A stretch of 64,000 nucleotides of DNA from Gracilimonas sp964505215 (GTDB lineage Bacteria > Bacteroidota > Rhodothermia > Balneolales > Balneolaceae). The stretch spans positions 1 to 64,000 of the forward strand of contig CAZDGU010000010.1 of the NCBI GenBank assembly GCA_964505215.1. Reading direction: 5' to 3'. The notes beneath the pieces are model-generated. The model had not been told where the DNA came from. It ran no database searches and was given only the letters and a program-made list of their open reading frames with translations. Each line of letters starts with the position of its first letter. Within the stretch, counting starts at the first letter, position 1. Shown piece by piece: positions 25,362-34,965 of this stretch. The position numbers and the translations under genes were made by a program.

Positions 25362-27638
25362 ATGAAAAAACACGTATTCACTGCGTTAGTATTACTGATA
25401 TGCACCACCCTGAGCTTTGCGCAGTCCGGCTCTAATACTGAAATTAACTGGAATTATGAAGCATATCCTTCGCTGCCTTTTGAACTGAATCAGGTTCAGC
25501 TTAATATTCAAGTAGAGCCCGGCTTGGCACTTATAAAAGGCAGTGGCACGTATAGCCTCAGATCGAAGCAGCCAAAGGTAACACAGCTGGTTTTTAATAC
25601 CTCTAATCTGGATGTTAAAGAAGTGTCTTCCAAAGGACAAAAGCTGGATTTTCAAGTTGTTTCCGATTCGCTGATTATAAATCTCCCCGACACGTTAAAT
25701 GCTAACGAACGTACAGAAGTGCTGATTTCCTGGGAAAGTACGTCCCCGTACGGAATTCATAAAGATGCCGCAGGCCACTTGTGGACATCTTTGAATCCGC
25801 AGGCACGCAGCCACTGGATTCCCTTACCCGACCACCCGGAAGTAACCGCAACTTTTGATGCTACTTTCACGGTTCCGGCCGAGTTAAACATTGCTTTTAA
25901 CGGCAGCCTGACCGGAGATGAGATAATTTCAGCAGAAACAAAAAAAGTACGCTGGGTTACTGAAAATCCGGTTCCTGTTACAGGAATTACTTTTGCAGTT
26001 GGTAACTTTGTGAAGGAAAGTGCGCGCTCGGGAGTGAAGGAAATTGCACTTTATGCTTCCGAAACGGTGCCGGAGGAAGTCCGTTCAAACCTGCTTGCTA
26101 CAGCCGTTGAGCAAGTTAAAAAACTGGAAGATGTATTCAGCTTTGAGTTTCCATACGAAACGTTAACCATTGCCATACTTCCTGATAATAAGTGGGAGGA
26201 AGTGCAGGCCGGTGCAGGTATTGTTTATTTATATCAGAATTTAGGCTCGCTTTCCACGCAGCTGAAAAGAGGCGTTGCCGCACAGTGGCTCGGAAATTAT
26301 CACCGCTATTTAGATGCGCCGAATGCAAATTATGAGTTTTTAAAAGCATTGGCGATAGCATCTGATGACGCTCAGCTGCTGCAAAATCCGGATGGACTGC
26401 AATCTATTTCCGCATGGAATAACTGGCAAAGCGGAATTCAAAATTTTGAAAATGATTTCCAAAAAAATGTGGTGAAAGCTTCCTTCCCACATCTTATTCA
26501 ACAGGGTACAGGGGTGATGCGGTGGAGTGATTATGCCGATTACTGGTACGATAAAACAGGCGCCTTCTGGGGTGATATCCACATGCCAAGCCCGGACGGC
26601 AGAGCCGGGCAAGATGAGCATTACATGTATGCGGTTGAGTATGTGTATGATGAAATGCAGAACAGCCTGCACCTGATTTTTACGGCAGAAAGCGAGCCGG
26701 TAAAGACGTTGATAGGCGTTGAAGTTAAACAGTTTGGTTTTATGGATACTACAAAGGCTGAAATTGCATTTACAGGCGCTTCCGACACCGTGGCAGTACC
26801 GCTTGAATCCGGGGTTGACTACGTGACGCTGACTCCGGTAGAAGAGGTGAAAGTGGATCTGAATGAACAAAAGCCATTTATATTTTTAATCCGGCAGCTT
26901 CGCAGTTCTAATCCCGACGAGCAAATTCAGGCTGCCATACAGCTCAGAAATTATTCGGATAATCCTGATTTACAACTGGCTGTGCAGGATGTGCTGCAAT
27001 CGGTAACCGACCCAAAAGTACGGGCCGCTTTTTTACAAACGCTGGCAGGCATTACTCAGGGCGCCTCCGGCACAGAGCAAAACTTCCTGAATCAGCTGAA
27101 TTCGGATAACCTGGCTACTCAAGTTTCTGCCGTAAAGGCTTTAGTAAACTATCCGGGTAATGAACAAGTTGCCTATTCGGTGCGAAATACTCTGCTGCGT
27201 ACCCAAGAAGACACGCTGTTTGATGCAGCTTTGGCCACATATACGGAGCTGGTAGAAACGGAAGAGGTTTTTTCTGTGATAAACAGCTTAGAGCAGGGAA
27301 AAGCAGGACAGCGGAAAGCATTAAAAATACTGAATGAAACTATTTCAGTGGACTCTACAGCTAAATCTGAAGCACTTACTCAGCGGTTTATGACCGGGAA
27401 TTTCCCTTATGAAATTCGCAAACAGGCTTTTCAAATATTGTTTAATCATACCAAGGATGAAGAGTTTTGGGAAAAGAAAATAGCTGAGCTTCTGGACGAC
27501 AGAGATCCGCGTATCCGGTTTTATGCGCTGGATGTGGTTCCTTATCTATCCTCAAAACAGGAAGCAGATTTATTGAATAAACGCTCCAAAGAGGAACTGG
27601 ACCCTCGTGTATTGCATAAAGTAAAAGAAATGATGTAA
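25362..27638 (+). CDS. Exported M1-aminopeptidase-like protein without a zinc site, with a C-terminal helical repeat
   Basis: A signal peptide (MKKHVFTALV...LSFAQ) leads a 758-residue protein with the M1 aminopeptidase layout: an N-terminal saddle domain (about 30-220) and a catalytic-like domain (about 225-500). The M1 motifs are degraded: the GAMEN position reads VQAGAG (281-286) and the HExxH..W..N helix reads KRGVAAQWLGN (302-312), keeping QWLGN but no His or Glu ligands. It is therefore predicted to be a non-hydrolytic relative. The C-terminal 220 residues look like HEAT/ARM helical repeats (QAAIQLRNYSDNPDLQLAVQ). It starts 3 bases after the HisN-like gene. Confidence 0.7.
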   Translation: MKKHVFTALVLLICTTLSFAQSGSNTEINWNYEAYPSLPFELNQVQLNIQVEPGLALIKGSGTYSLRSKQPKVTQLVFNTSNLDVKEVSSKGQKLDFQVVSDSLIINLPDTLNANERTEVLISWESTSPYGIHKDAAGHLWTSLNPQARSHWIPLPDHPEVTATFDATFTVPAELNIAFNGSLTGDEIISAETKKVRWVTENPVPVTGITFAVGNFVKESARSGVKEIALYASETVPEEVRSNLLATAVEQVKKLEDVFSFEFPYETLTIAILPDNKWEEVQAGAGIVYLYQNLGSLSTQLKRGVAAQWLGNYHRYLDAPNANYEFLKALAIASDDAQLLQNPDGLQSISAWNNWQSGIQNFENDFQKNVVKASFPHLIQQGTGVMRWSDYADYWYDKTGAFWGDIHMPSPDGRAGQDEHYMYAVEYVYDEMQNSLHLIFTAESEPVKTLIGVEVKQFGFMDTTKAEIAFTGASDTVAVPLESGVDYVTLTPVEEVKVDLNEQKPFIFLIRQLRSSNPDEQIQAAIQLRNYSDNPDLQLAVQDVLQSVTDPKVRAAFLQTLAGITQGASGTEQNFLNQLNSDNLATQVSAVKALVNYPGNEQVAYSVRNTLLRTQEDTLFDAALATYTELVETEEVFSVINSLEQGKAGQRKALKILNETISVDSTAKSEALTQRFMTGNFPYEIRKQAFQILFNHTKDEEFWEKKIAELLDDRDPRIRFYALDVVPYLSSKQEADLLNKRSKEELDPRVLHKVKEMM

Positions 27639-27649
27639 TCTGCACATTT

Positions 27650-28089
27650 CTGAACCGGAGGTTCAGATATGCATCCCCAACCGGAGGTTAGGGGACGAGG
27701 GTAATCAACAATCTTTTAGTTCTAATTTCGGCTTCAATTAGTTAATGCAGCACCTTCCATCAACGCTTGCAAACCTGTCAGGTTTTAATCCATGATGGCT
27801 TTTTACAGTTATAAAGCTTGAAACCTGTCAGGTTTTTTATCATCAAAATATTAGGAAGCCCGAGACAAGGGATTGCAGCACCTTGTCTGATTACAGGCTC
27901 TGTAAATTATAAATGTGCTTCTTGGTGAAAGACTTGTACTCGTTACAAACGTCCCAGCCTGAGTGAAAAATCTAAGTTTGAGAAATAGACTCATTAATTT
28001 ATTAGGGAAAACTCTCCAAGGGTTTTAAACCCTTGAAGAGTTTGCTCAAATAGGCTGTCTCATTCTCGTTACGCGTGAACCTCCGGTTC
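27650..28089. repeat. Cluster of short palindromic intergenic repeats
   Basis: The 505-base gap 27639-28143 has no gene but several palindromes. CTGAACC-GGA-GGTTCAG (27650-27666) and the related GAACC-TCC-GGTTC (28077-28089) share a core in opposite orientation. CCCCAACC-GGA-GGTTAGGGG lies at 27675-27694. AAACCTG-T-CAGGTTT occurs twice (27771-27785 and 27821-27835). A 17-bp-arm hairpin with one mismatch spans 28009-28043 (AAACTCT...AAGAGTTT). A third AAACCTG palindrome is at 52200. These are typical Bacteroidota-style repeats between convergent genes. Confidence 0.8.
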
Positions 28090-28143
28090 CAATTAGCCCA
28101 AACCGGAAATCCTGTAATTCACACACTTCTGAACGAAAAAGTT

Positions 28144-30480
28144 TTACTCTCCTTCCCCAAAAACGTACTCTTTGGGCGGAGTTACTCCTTTCAAATGCTC
28201 CACAAAATAATCCCAGCGCTTCCGCATCATGTACGGTTCGCTGTAATAACCGTGACCGCGATTTGGAAACATAATCATATCAAAGTCTTTATTGGCTTCA
28301 ATTAGCGCATCAACCACCAGCATGGTGTTAGATGGCGGTACGTTGCTATCCATAGTGCCGTGCGTAATCAGCAGCTTTCCTTTCAGGTTACCTGCCAGCA
28401 GCTGATTAGCCTGATTGTCGTAGTTGGTGGTTTGGGAATCGGTGCCGGCGTTTCCGGTAACTTCGAGCAGGCCTTGCCATTTCTCTCCCCAGTCATCTTC
28501 ATAATTACGATTATCATGGTTTCCCGCTCCTGAAACAGCCACATCATAAAAATCAGGATAGGCAAAAAGTGCTCGGGTTGAAGCAAATCCACCGCCTGAG
28601 TGCCCATAAATTCCAACACGGCTTGCATCAATCCAGCTGTGTCGCTCAGCCAGCTGCTCGATGGTAGTAATTTGATCGGGAAGGCCGTTGTCGCCCATAT
28701 TTCCATAGTAATATTCGTGGAATGATTTAGGCCGCCCGGGCGTACCCATAGCATCTACTTCAATCACCACAAAGCCAAGCTCCGCCATTGCTTGTTTATC
28801 GGAACGGGCCGGGCGAAAGGCGCGGCTTCCCACGCTGCCGGTTTGCGGTCCGGGATAAAGGTAATTCAGCACCGGATAAGACTTTGAAGCACTGAAATTG
28901 GAAGGCTTATACATCAACCCGTATAAATCGGTATCGCCGTCGCGTGCTTTGGTAGAAAAGGGAACAGGAGGCACCCAGCCGTGAGCTTTTAGTTTCGAAA
29001 TATCAGCTTCAGCAAGCTTTACGACTTCTTCACCATCCACATTTCGAATTACGGAAACGGGCGGAGTGGTTGGCGTGCTGTAGGTATCTACAAAGTAATT
29101 TCCACTTTCTGCCATTCTAATTTGGTGATGAAATTCACCCGGCGTAAGCAACGTTAAACCGGAACCGTCAAAATTGATTTTATAAAAATATTCGAAGTAA
29201 GGATCACCCTCTTCCCGTACCGAGCCGGTGAAATAAATGACTCGGTTTTCCTCATCTATGCGACGCACCTGAAGCACGTTCCAATCGCCCGAAGTAATTT
29301 GATTTTTAAGCTCTCCGGTCTGTAAATCATACAAATATAAATGTCCCCAGTCATCGCGCTGCGAAAACCAGATGAACTCATTCGTTTTTTCCAGAATGTT
29401 CCAGTTAATTTGGTTATTTCCGGATTCAAAAAAGGTATCAACTTCTTCTCTCAATATAGAACGAACTTTTCCGGTGCGCGGATTTGCAGCTTTTAAATGT
29501 GCCACCTTATGGTCTCTTGAGGAGGATACAAAAAACAGCTCTTTGCTGTCTTCGCTCCATTCCACATCTAAAAAGGTGCCGTCCCAACCGGCAATATGGT
29601 CGCTGATAGTAGAACGGTGCGCGTCGGGCTCCATCTTAAGCGGAACTACGCGGGGAGAAGATTCTAAATTTATAACCACGCGCTCAATTCGAAACACCAC
29701 GCTGTCGCCGGGCAGGGGATAGGTCCAAGCTTCTAAATCCGGATGGCCCACTTTGGTTGAGGTTAAATACATCATGCCCACACCCCGGCTGTTATGCTTA
29801 AAAGTAGCAATTCGCTTTGAGTCGGGCGACCATAACAGCACCGGATTATCACGGCGCGTCCAGCCGGCGTTATTGGTGGCGTAGCCGTAATTTTCTTTAC
29901 CGTCAAAAGTCAGCTGTCTTACTTTTCCGCTGCTAATGGTTCGCATATATAAGTTCTTGTCAGATATATACACGGCTTTTTTTCCATCCGGAGAAACCGA
30001 TTCATTCCAGTTGGCGCGAATGGTAGAGCCGGTAATTTCACATTCATAATCAGCTGTATTGCAGGTATAATCTTTTCCTTTAGCAGAAAATGAAATGCTT
30101 TCCCGATCGTCAGAAAATTCAAAACTTCGAAATGGAAGCTTTAGCGGGGTGATGTCTTCGTCCATCATTCCGGAAAGCACATCGGCAAGACGCTCATGAT
30201 TAAAGGCGCGTTCCGCAGTTCCTTCTTTGGGATTGGCGAGCACGAATTCAGTTCCATCAGCCAGAGAATGGCGATACGTGAGGAGGTCGTCATCCAGCCA
30301 TTGCTCACCCGAAATAGTACCGTGAACCAGCGAGTATGTGTTTTGAGCCAAGAATTTTTCGGCTCGCTGATAATCTTCTTTGGTGACCGGCTCCGGGCCT
30401 GAGCTGCACGCTGTTGCGAGAAGCATCACGCCCAATAAAAAGAGCATATTATGGAATAGGTAGCGATAAAGGGATTTCAT
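28144..30480 (-). CDS. S9 family peptidase (dipeptidyl peptidase IV-like) lipoprotein
   Basis: Predicted exported prolyl dipeptidyl peptidase: an eight-bladed propeller region (about 60-510, DPP-IV N-terminal domain) followed by an alpha/beta-hydrolase domain. The catalytic Ser is in YGHSGGGF, the Asp in HGTMDSNV and the His in NRGHGY. ATG at 30480 gives a lipoprotein signal ending LLATAC; upstream in-frame ATGs give no signal peptide. The product is 778 residues. It resembles the S9 protein at 45572-47935 in layout and in blocks such as EVEAMGTPGRP-type and YLYPGPQTGS regions. The role would be peptide breakdown in the periplasm. Confidence 0.9.
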   Translation of the reverse strand: MKSLYRYLFHNMLFLLGVMLLATACSSGPEPVTKEDYQRAEKFLAQNTYSLVHGTISGEQWLDDDLLTYRHSLADGTEFVLANPKEGTAERAFNHERLADVLSGMMDEDITPLKLPFRSFEFSDDRESISFSAKGKDYTCNTADYECEITGSTIRANWNESVSPDGKKAVYISDKNLYMRTISSGKVRQLTFDGKENYGYATNNAGWTRRDNPVLLWSPDSKRIATFKHNSRGVGMMYLTSTKVGHPDLEAWTYPLPGDSVVFRIERVVINLESSPRVVPLKMEPDAHRSTISDHIAGWDGTFLDVEWSEDSKELFFVSSSRDHKVAHLKAANPRTGKVRSILREEVDTFFESGNNQINWNILEKTNEFIWFSQRDDWGHLYLYDLQTGELKNQITSGDWNVLQVRRIDEENRVIYFTGSVREEGDPYFEYFYKINFDGSGLTLLTPGEFHHQIRMAESGNYFVDTYSTPTTPPVSVIRNVDGEEVVKLAEADISKLKAHGWVPPVPFSTKARDGDTDLYGLMYKPSNFSASKSYPVLNYLYPGPQTGSVGSRAFRPARSDKQAMAELGFVVIEVDAMGTPGRPKSFHEYYYGNMGDNGLPDQITTIEQLAERHSWIDASRVGIYGHSGGGFASTRALFAYPDFYDVAVSGAGNHDNRNYEDDWGEKWQGLLEVTGNAGTDSQTTNYDNQANQLLAGNLKGKLLITHGTMDSNVPPSNTMLVVDALIEANKDFDMIMFPNRGHGYYSEPYMMRKRWDYFVEHLKGVTPPKEYVFGEGE

Positions 30481-30625
30481 AGGAATATACATGTGGTTAT
30501 TGCGGTTGTTCGAATATAAATAATCATTAACCATCTTCAAGTAAAAGTATGTGCTGCTAAGGGAAAAGTACAATACAAGAAATGCCGTTATTGATGTGTT
30601 AGCGAAAATGCATAAATTTGGGTTG

Positions 30626-31447
30626 ATGAAAACCCTGCACCTGTTCCTCCGGTTTTATATAAAAAGCAGTACTCATGTAGCCTTGAGTGTGGCTTCTTTA
30701 ACGGCCGTTACGCTGTTAGAATTCGGTTTCGAACTTGATGACAAGCTGTTGCTTTTTATGTTTTTTGGGAGCGTGGTCGGCTATAATTTTGTAAAATATG
30801 CAGGTGTAAGTAATCTCCATCATCTTAAAATTACTCCTAATATCCGGTTAATAAGAATATGGACTTCCATCAGTTTTTTAGGACTGATTTATGCCGGTGC
30901 ATATCTTCCCATTTCCATTATTTTGACGAGTATCGCCTTTGGAGGCCTCACCATTTTATATGCTTTCCCTTTTTATAAGGGCAAAAATTTACGGATGATG
31001 AGCGGGTTGAAAATTTATATTATTGCTCTGGTTTGGGCCGGTGCCACAGTAGCCATTCCACTTATTGGAAAAACGGAAATGATTTTTACTGAAGTGATAC
31101 TGGAGTTTACCGCTCGCTTTCTGTTTGTGCTGGCGCTCACGCTGCCATTCGAAATCAGAGACTTGAAGTATGACGAGCTTTCGTTAGGTACGCTCCCTCA
31201 GCGGTTAGGCATCGGCACCGTGCGGGTGATTGGCGGAGTGGCACTGCTGGGCATGTTTGTGCTAAATATTATAGAAGTAGAAATTTTGGTTTTTGAGATA
31301 GCGATAAATGCTACAATAGCACTGCTAACCTTCTTTTTTATCTGGAACGCCAAACAGGAACAAAATCCCTATTATGCTTCATTTTGGGCAGAAGGAATTC
31401 CCATTCTTTGGTTTTTCTTAGTGTGGCTTTTGCACTACTCAATTTAA
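30626..31447 (+). CDS. UbiA-like prenyltransferase-family membrane protein, degenerate
   Basis: Polytopic membrane protein (about seven to eight hydrophobic segments) resembling UbiA prenyltransferases. The second Asp-rich motif is recognisable as EIRDLKYDELSLGTLPQRLG, but the first motif, normally NDxxDxxxD, reads NFVKYAGVSN with no acid. The YAFPFYKGK segment after helix 4 also fits the family. It may therefore not bind prenyl diphosphate in the usual way. ATG 30626 (MKTLHLF) is preferred; ATG 30608 or GTG 30551 would add a few residues. It diverges from the S9 gene and converges on the kinase gene (46-base gap). A quinone or pigment role is only a guess. Confidence 0.6.
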   Translation: MKTLHLFLRFYIKSSTHVALSVASLTAVTLLEFGFELDDKLLLFMFFGSVVGYNFVKYAGVSNLHHLKITPNIRLIRIWTSISFLGLIYAGAYLPISIILTSIAFGGLTILYAFPFYKGKNLRMMSGLKIYIIALVWAGATVAIPLIGKTEMIFTEVILEFTARFLFVLALTLPFEIRDLKYDELSLGTLPQRLGIGTVRVIGGVALLGMFVLNIIEVEILVFEIAINATIALLTFFFIWNAKQEQNPYYASFWAEGIPILWFFLVWLLHYSI

Positions 31448-31493
31448 AAGAAGAATTTTTCTATAAAGAGAAAATCAGCTTTTTTAACATGAT

Positions 31494-33491
31494 TTATTCG
31501 GGATTAACGGGAAGCGTAATTGTAAACCGGCTTCCCTTATCTTCTTCGCTTTCTACAGAAATAGTACCTTTATGAATTTGCACCATTTCTTTAGTTAAAA
31601 GTAAGCCCAGCCCGTTCCCATTTTCATTTTTTGTTCCACTTCGGCCCGGTCGTTTATCCGGGTTAAATAGATTTTTTTCTACTCCTTTTGGCATGCCAAT
31701 GCCGGTGTCAGAAACTTTGAGCTGAATGGTGTTATTTGATTTTTCTGCTTCAACACTAACAGTTCCATTTTTAAGGGTGAACTTAATTGCATTAGAAATG
31801 AGATTACGTATTATGGTTGAAAGCATATTAGCATCGCCGATCAGAGTCAGTTCTTCATCAAAATCTAATGAAAGAATCAGGTTTTTATTCTCGATTGAGG
31901 AATGAAATAATTTGACAGCCTTGTGAATTTCTTTTGATAAATCAACTTCCGAAAAATCCGGCCTTAAGGCATTGCTTTGCAGGCGGGTCCAGTGCAGGAG
32001 ATTTTCAAAAAGTTGCTGTGCCTGATTGGTTGATGATTCCACTAAACTAAGCTGACTGAACAGAGTAGGGTCAATTTCTGTGTAATCCTCTAAGTCTTCT
32101 TTTATAAGCCCTAACATTCCACTAATCCCAAAAAATACACCCTTTAAGTCATGAGCAAGAATAGAATATATCTTGTCTTTAGTTTCGGTAAGGTTTTGGA
32201 GCTGTACGTTTTGCTCATGTATTTTTTTCTCAAATTCCTTTTGCAGAGTCACATCTTGAAAGGTGCCTAACAATTTGTAGGCTTTACCTTCCAGGAATTC
32301 GGCTCTTCCTTTTGCGCGCACCCATTTATTATGGCCTTTAGCTGTCACAAAAGGAACCTCAATATCCCAATCCAGATCGTGCTCAATGGCACCTTGGATA
32401 GAAGTTTCTACAACTTCTTTTACATCTTTCGGATAAAAACTTAAACCGTCTTCAATTTTTAAAGGTTTACCAACCGGAAGTTCATGAATTCGATACACTT
32501 CATCAGTCCACGTTAAAGCTCCCGACTGTAAATCAAATTCCCATCCTCCAACATGCGCCATTTTCTGAGCTTCAGAAAACAATATTTCCAAATTCTTTCG
32601 GCTCGAAATATCCCGGGAAGTAGTTTGCAGCTTTATAACATTTCCATTTTCGTCAGTGATGCTTTCAGTAGAAGTTTCAAACCAAATATAACTGCCATCC
32701 TTCTTTCTAATACGATATTGGAAATTGCTTGCCGGCTCTTTCTTTAATGCCTTTTGGTGCGATTCGTTTCTAATACGTTCTTGGTCATCGGGGTGAAAAA
32801 GGTTATATGGGTTTTTCCCGAGCAGCTCTTGTGGCGTGTATCCAAGTATCTTTTTTACAGAAGGGGAGATAAATTTATAGGTACCATCCGAGGCATGAAG
32901 GCAAACCATATCGGCCGAATTTGTTGAGATAACCTCATAACGTTGCTCTCGTTCTCTCAGCTTAGCTTCAACCTGTTGTCTCTTTAAAACAGAACTTATC
33001 CACTGTGCCAGCAGTTTAACCAAGTTTTTGTCAGCTGCCGAAAAGCCCGAGTTATTCTCTTTTTGGCCCGCAAAGCTTAAGGTTCCATACAGTTCATTAT
33101 CTAAATAAAGGGGCACTCCTAAATATGTATCCATTTTGAAATTTGGAAAGCAGAAGCTGCCTTCCGCCCACTCCTCATCGGAAATGTTGAGTGCAAGCAG
33201 ATCGCCCTTTTGTATAACTTTGCTGCAATAGGTTTGGTCCAAAGAAGTGGAACCTTCAGCTTCAATTTCGCAATTGTTTGCATAATAATATGCAATACGA
33301 TATTCATCACCCTTAACTGAACTAATGATTCCTAACTCCAGGTCAAAGAGCTGGGTAGTTAGTTTCAGTGCCTGCTTAAGCTGTTTCCCTAAATTCTGGT
33401 GCGTTTGTGAGATGATCTGATATAGAAGCTGCTGTCCTTTTTGCACATCTTTCAGTTCTTCCTCTCTCAACGACGCTAACAATTTACTCAT
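31494..33491 (-). CDS. GAF-PAS-PAS sensor histidine kinase
   Basis: Cytoplasmic sensor kinase of 665 residues without transmembrane segments. A GAF domain (about 25-170) is followed by PAS 1 (about 188-305, with SPSVKKILGYTPQELLG), PAS 2 (about 310-425), a coiled linker, the H-box LAHDLKG near residue 445 and a HATPase domain with N-box LISNAIKFT, G1 DTGIGMPKG and G2 NGNGLGLLL. All kinase motifs are intact. No receiver domain or response-regulator gene is adjacent, so it is an orphan. The signal could be a small molecule or redox cofactor in GAF/PAS. Confidence 0.9.
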   Translation of the reverse strand: MSKLLASLREEELKDVQKGQQLLYQIISQTHQNLGKQLKQALKLTTQLFDLELGIISSVKGDEYRIAYYYANNCEIEAEGSTSLDQTYCSKVIQKGDLLALNISDEEWAEGSFCFPNFKMDTYLGVPLYLDNELYGTLSFAGQKENNSGFSAADKNLVKLLAQWISSVLKRQQVEAKLREREQRYEVISTNSADMVCLHASDGTYKFISPSVKKILGYTPQELLGKNPYNLFHPDDQERIRNESHQKALKKEPASNFQYRIRKKDGSYIWFETSTESITDENGNVIKLQTTSRDISSRKNLEILFSEAQKMAHVGGWEFDLQSGALTWTDEVYRIHELPVGKPLKIEDGLSFYPKDVKEVVETSIQGAIEHDLDWDIEVPFVTAKGHNKWVRAKGRAEFLEGKAYKLLGTFQDVTLQKEFEKKIHEQNVQLQNLTETKDKIYSILAHDLKGVFFGISGMLGLIKEDLEDYTEIDPTLFSQLSLVESSTNQAQQLFENLLHWTRLQSNALRPDFSEVDLSKEIHKAVKLFHSSIENKNLILSLDFDEELTLIGDANMLSTIIRNLISNAIKFTLKNGTVSVEAEKSNNTIQLKVSDTGIGMPKGVEKNLFNPDKRPGRSGTKNENGNGLGLLLTKEMVQIHKGTISVESEEDKGSRFTITLPVNPE

Positions 33492-33586
33492 AAAGGAGCG
33501 TTTTTATTTTTAATCAACAAAGATACTGATTATTACTTTTAAGAGATAATGTGAATAAAGAGTTGAAAAACTTTTACGTAACAGAA

Positions 33587-33613
33587 AAGCCACAATACTT
33601 AAAATTGTGGCTT
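33587..33613 (-). terminator. Rho-independent terminator of the UPF0173 hydrolase gene
   Basis: AAGCCACAAT (33587-33596) pairs perfectly with ATTGTGGCTT (33604-33613) around 7 bases. Read on the minus strand the stem is followed by TTTTCTGTT. It lies 22 bases past the stop of the gene at 33636 and separates it from the kinase gene downstream. Confidence 0.85.
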
Positions 33614-33635
33614 AGCTTGTCTAATCATTTATAAA

Positions 33636-34340
33636 TCAGCCCAAAAAATTATCACCTGCTTTGGGTATCAGTACTTCCGTATCGGTGATTGATTCCAGCA
33701 CTTCCTTAAATTCATTCGGGTCGCTGTCGATGGGAGGCCAGGTTCCGTAGTGAATGGGAACGGCTATTTCGCAGCCAACAAGCTCTACGGCATAAGCGGC
33801 TTCTTCAGGGCCCATGGTAAAGTGATCGCCGGTAGGGGCCAGTACCACATGCGGCCGATACAGTTCGCCATACAGTTCTAAATCTGCAAACATATTGGTA
33901 TCGCCCATGTGATAAATACAAATATCGTCCTCAAAAGAAAGCACCAATCCGCCCGGGTCTCCCGCATATTTATTTTTGTAGGAAGAGGTGTGATTGGCAG
34001 ACACCAGCGTAACCGAAAAGTCTTCAAAATGCACGGTTCCGCCTTTATTAAAAGCAATGGCTTGGTCTTCGGGCAGTCCTTCTTCCTGAAGCAGACCTAT
34101 AAGTTCTACAATGGCTACTACTTTGGCTCCCGTATTTTTGGCAATTTCGAGCGTATCGCCAACATGATCTTCGTGGCCATGAGTTAGCAAAACATAATCT
34201 GCTTTTTCTACATTTTTAAACTCATCGGGAGTAGAGGGATTTTCTTTAAGAAAAGGATCTATGTAAATAATTTTCCCGCTTTGGCTCTCCAGCTTAAAAG
34301 CAGAGTGTCCAAGCCATTGTGCTTTTACTTGTGTGTTCAT
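33636..34340 (-). CDS. UPF0173-type metal-dependent hydrolase (metallo-beta-lactamase fold)
   Basis: A 234-residue single-domain metallo-beta-lactamase-fold protein of the UPF0173 family. It carries THGHEDHVGD (HxHxDH) for the two metal ions, SANHTSS, HMGDTNMF and a late PIHYGTWP His. The family is usually annotated as metal-dependent hydrolase with an unknown substrate. It has its own terminator. It diverges from ytxJ with 157 bases between, which should hold both promoters. Confidence 0.88.
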   Translation of the reverse strand: MNTQVKAQWLGHSAFKLESQSGKIIYIDPFLKENPSTPDEFKNVEKADYVLLTHGHEDHVGDTLEIAKNTGAKVVAIVELIGLLQEEGLPEDQAIAFNKGGTVHFEDFSVTLVSANHTSSYKNKYAGDPGGLVLSFEDDICIYHMGDTNMFADLELYGELYRPHVVLAPTGDHFTMGPEEAAYAVELVGCEIAVPIHYGTWPPIDSDPNEFKEVLESITDTEVLIPKAGDNFLG

Positions 34341-34497
34341 AATATTGTGCTTTTTTTGAAGTTAATAGGATACTTCCATTTCAGAGTATTAAATGCGAAT
34401 CAGTACAAAATGGTTCAAAATAATTCATTTATCTCATCAAATAGTAAAATACTTGTATATTTAAAACAAACATTTCAACTACGGATATAAGAAAGTC

Positions 34498-34893
34498 ATG
34501 GGTATTTTAAAATCTGTTGGAAATTTATTTGGAAGTGAAAAGGGTAAAGCATCGGCTATAAGCTGGAAGAACATCCGGACAGAGCAAGATTTGGAAGCTA
34601 TTATAGCCAACTCATCAGATAAACCCGTTGTGTTATATAAACACAGCACACGGTGTGCGGTCAGCTATTTTGCTTTAAATAACTTAGAATCTATGGAGGC
34701 TGAAGATGCAGAAAAAGCCGATTTTTATATGGTAGATGTAATCAGCCGGCGCCCTCTTTCTCAATTCATTGCAGCGCAATTGGATATTGAGCATCAGTCG
34801 CCACAGGTAATAGTTCTGAAGAATGGTGAGCCCGTTTGGAGTGGTTCACACAATCAGGTAAAAGCCGGAACGGTGCTTCAGCATATTTCATAA
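34498..34893 (+). CDS. ytxJ: Bacillithiol-system redox protein YtxJ (DUF2847)
   Basis: A thioredoxin-fold protein of 131 residues. The diagnostic segment is KHSTRCAVS (YtxJ family has KHSTRC), preceded by SWKNIRTEQDLEAII and followed by a VDVISRRPLSQFIA strand-helix. The single Cys of a CxxS-like site fits a bacilliredoxin that removes bacillithiol from mixed disulfides. This implies the organism makes bacillithiol, as many Bacteroidota relatives do; no bsh gene is in the window. Confidence 0.83.
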   Translation: MGILKSVGNLFGSEKGKASAISWKNIRTEQDLEAIIANSSDKPVVLYKHSTRCAVSYFALNNLESMEAEDAEKADFYMVDVISRRPLSQFIAAQLDIEHQSPQVIVLKNGEPVWSGSHNQVKAGTVLQHIS

Positions 34894-34965
34894 ATAGAAA
34901 ATTAAACTCTTGTTCGCACGTATCTCTAAACACGCTATCACAGTAACAGAAGGCAGTAAATAACC

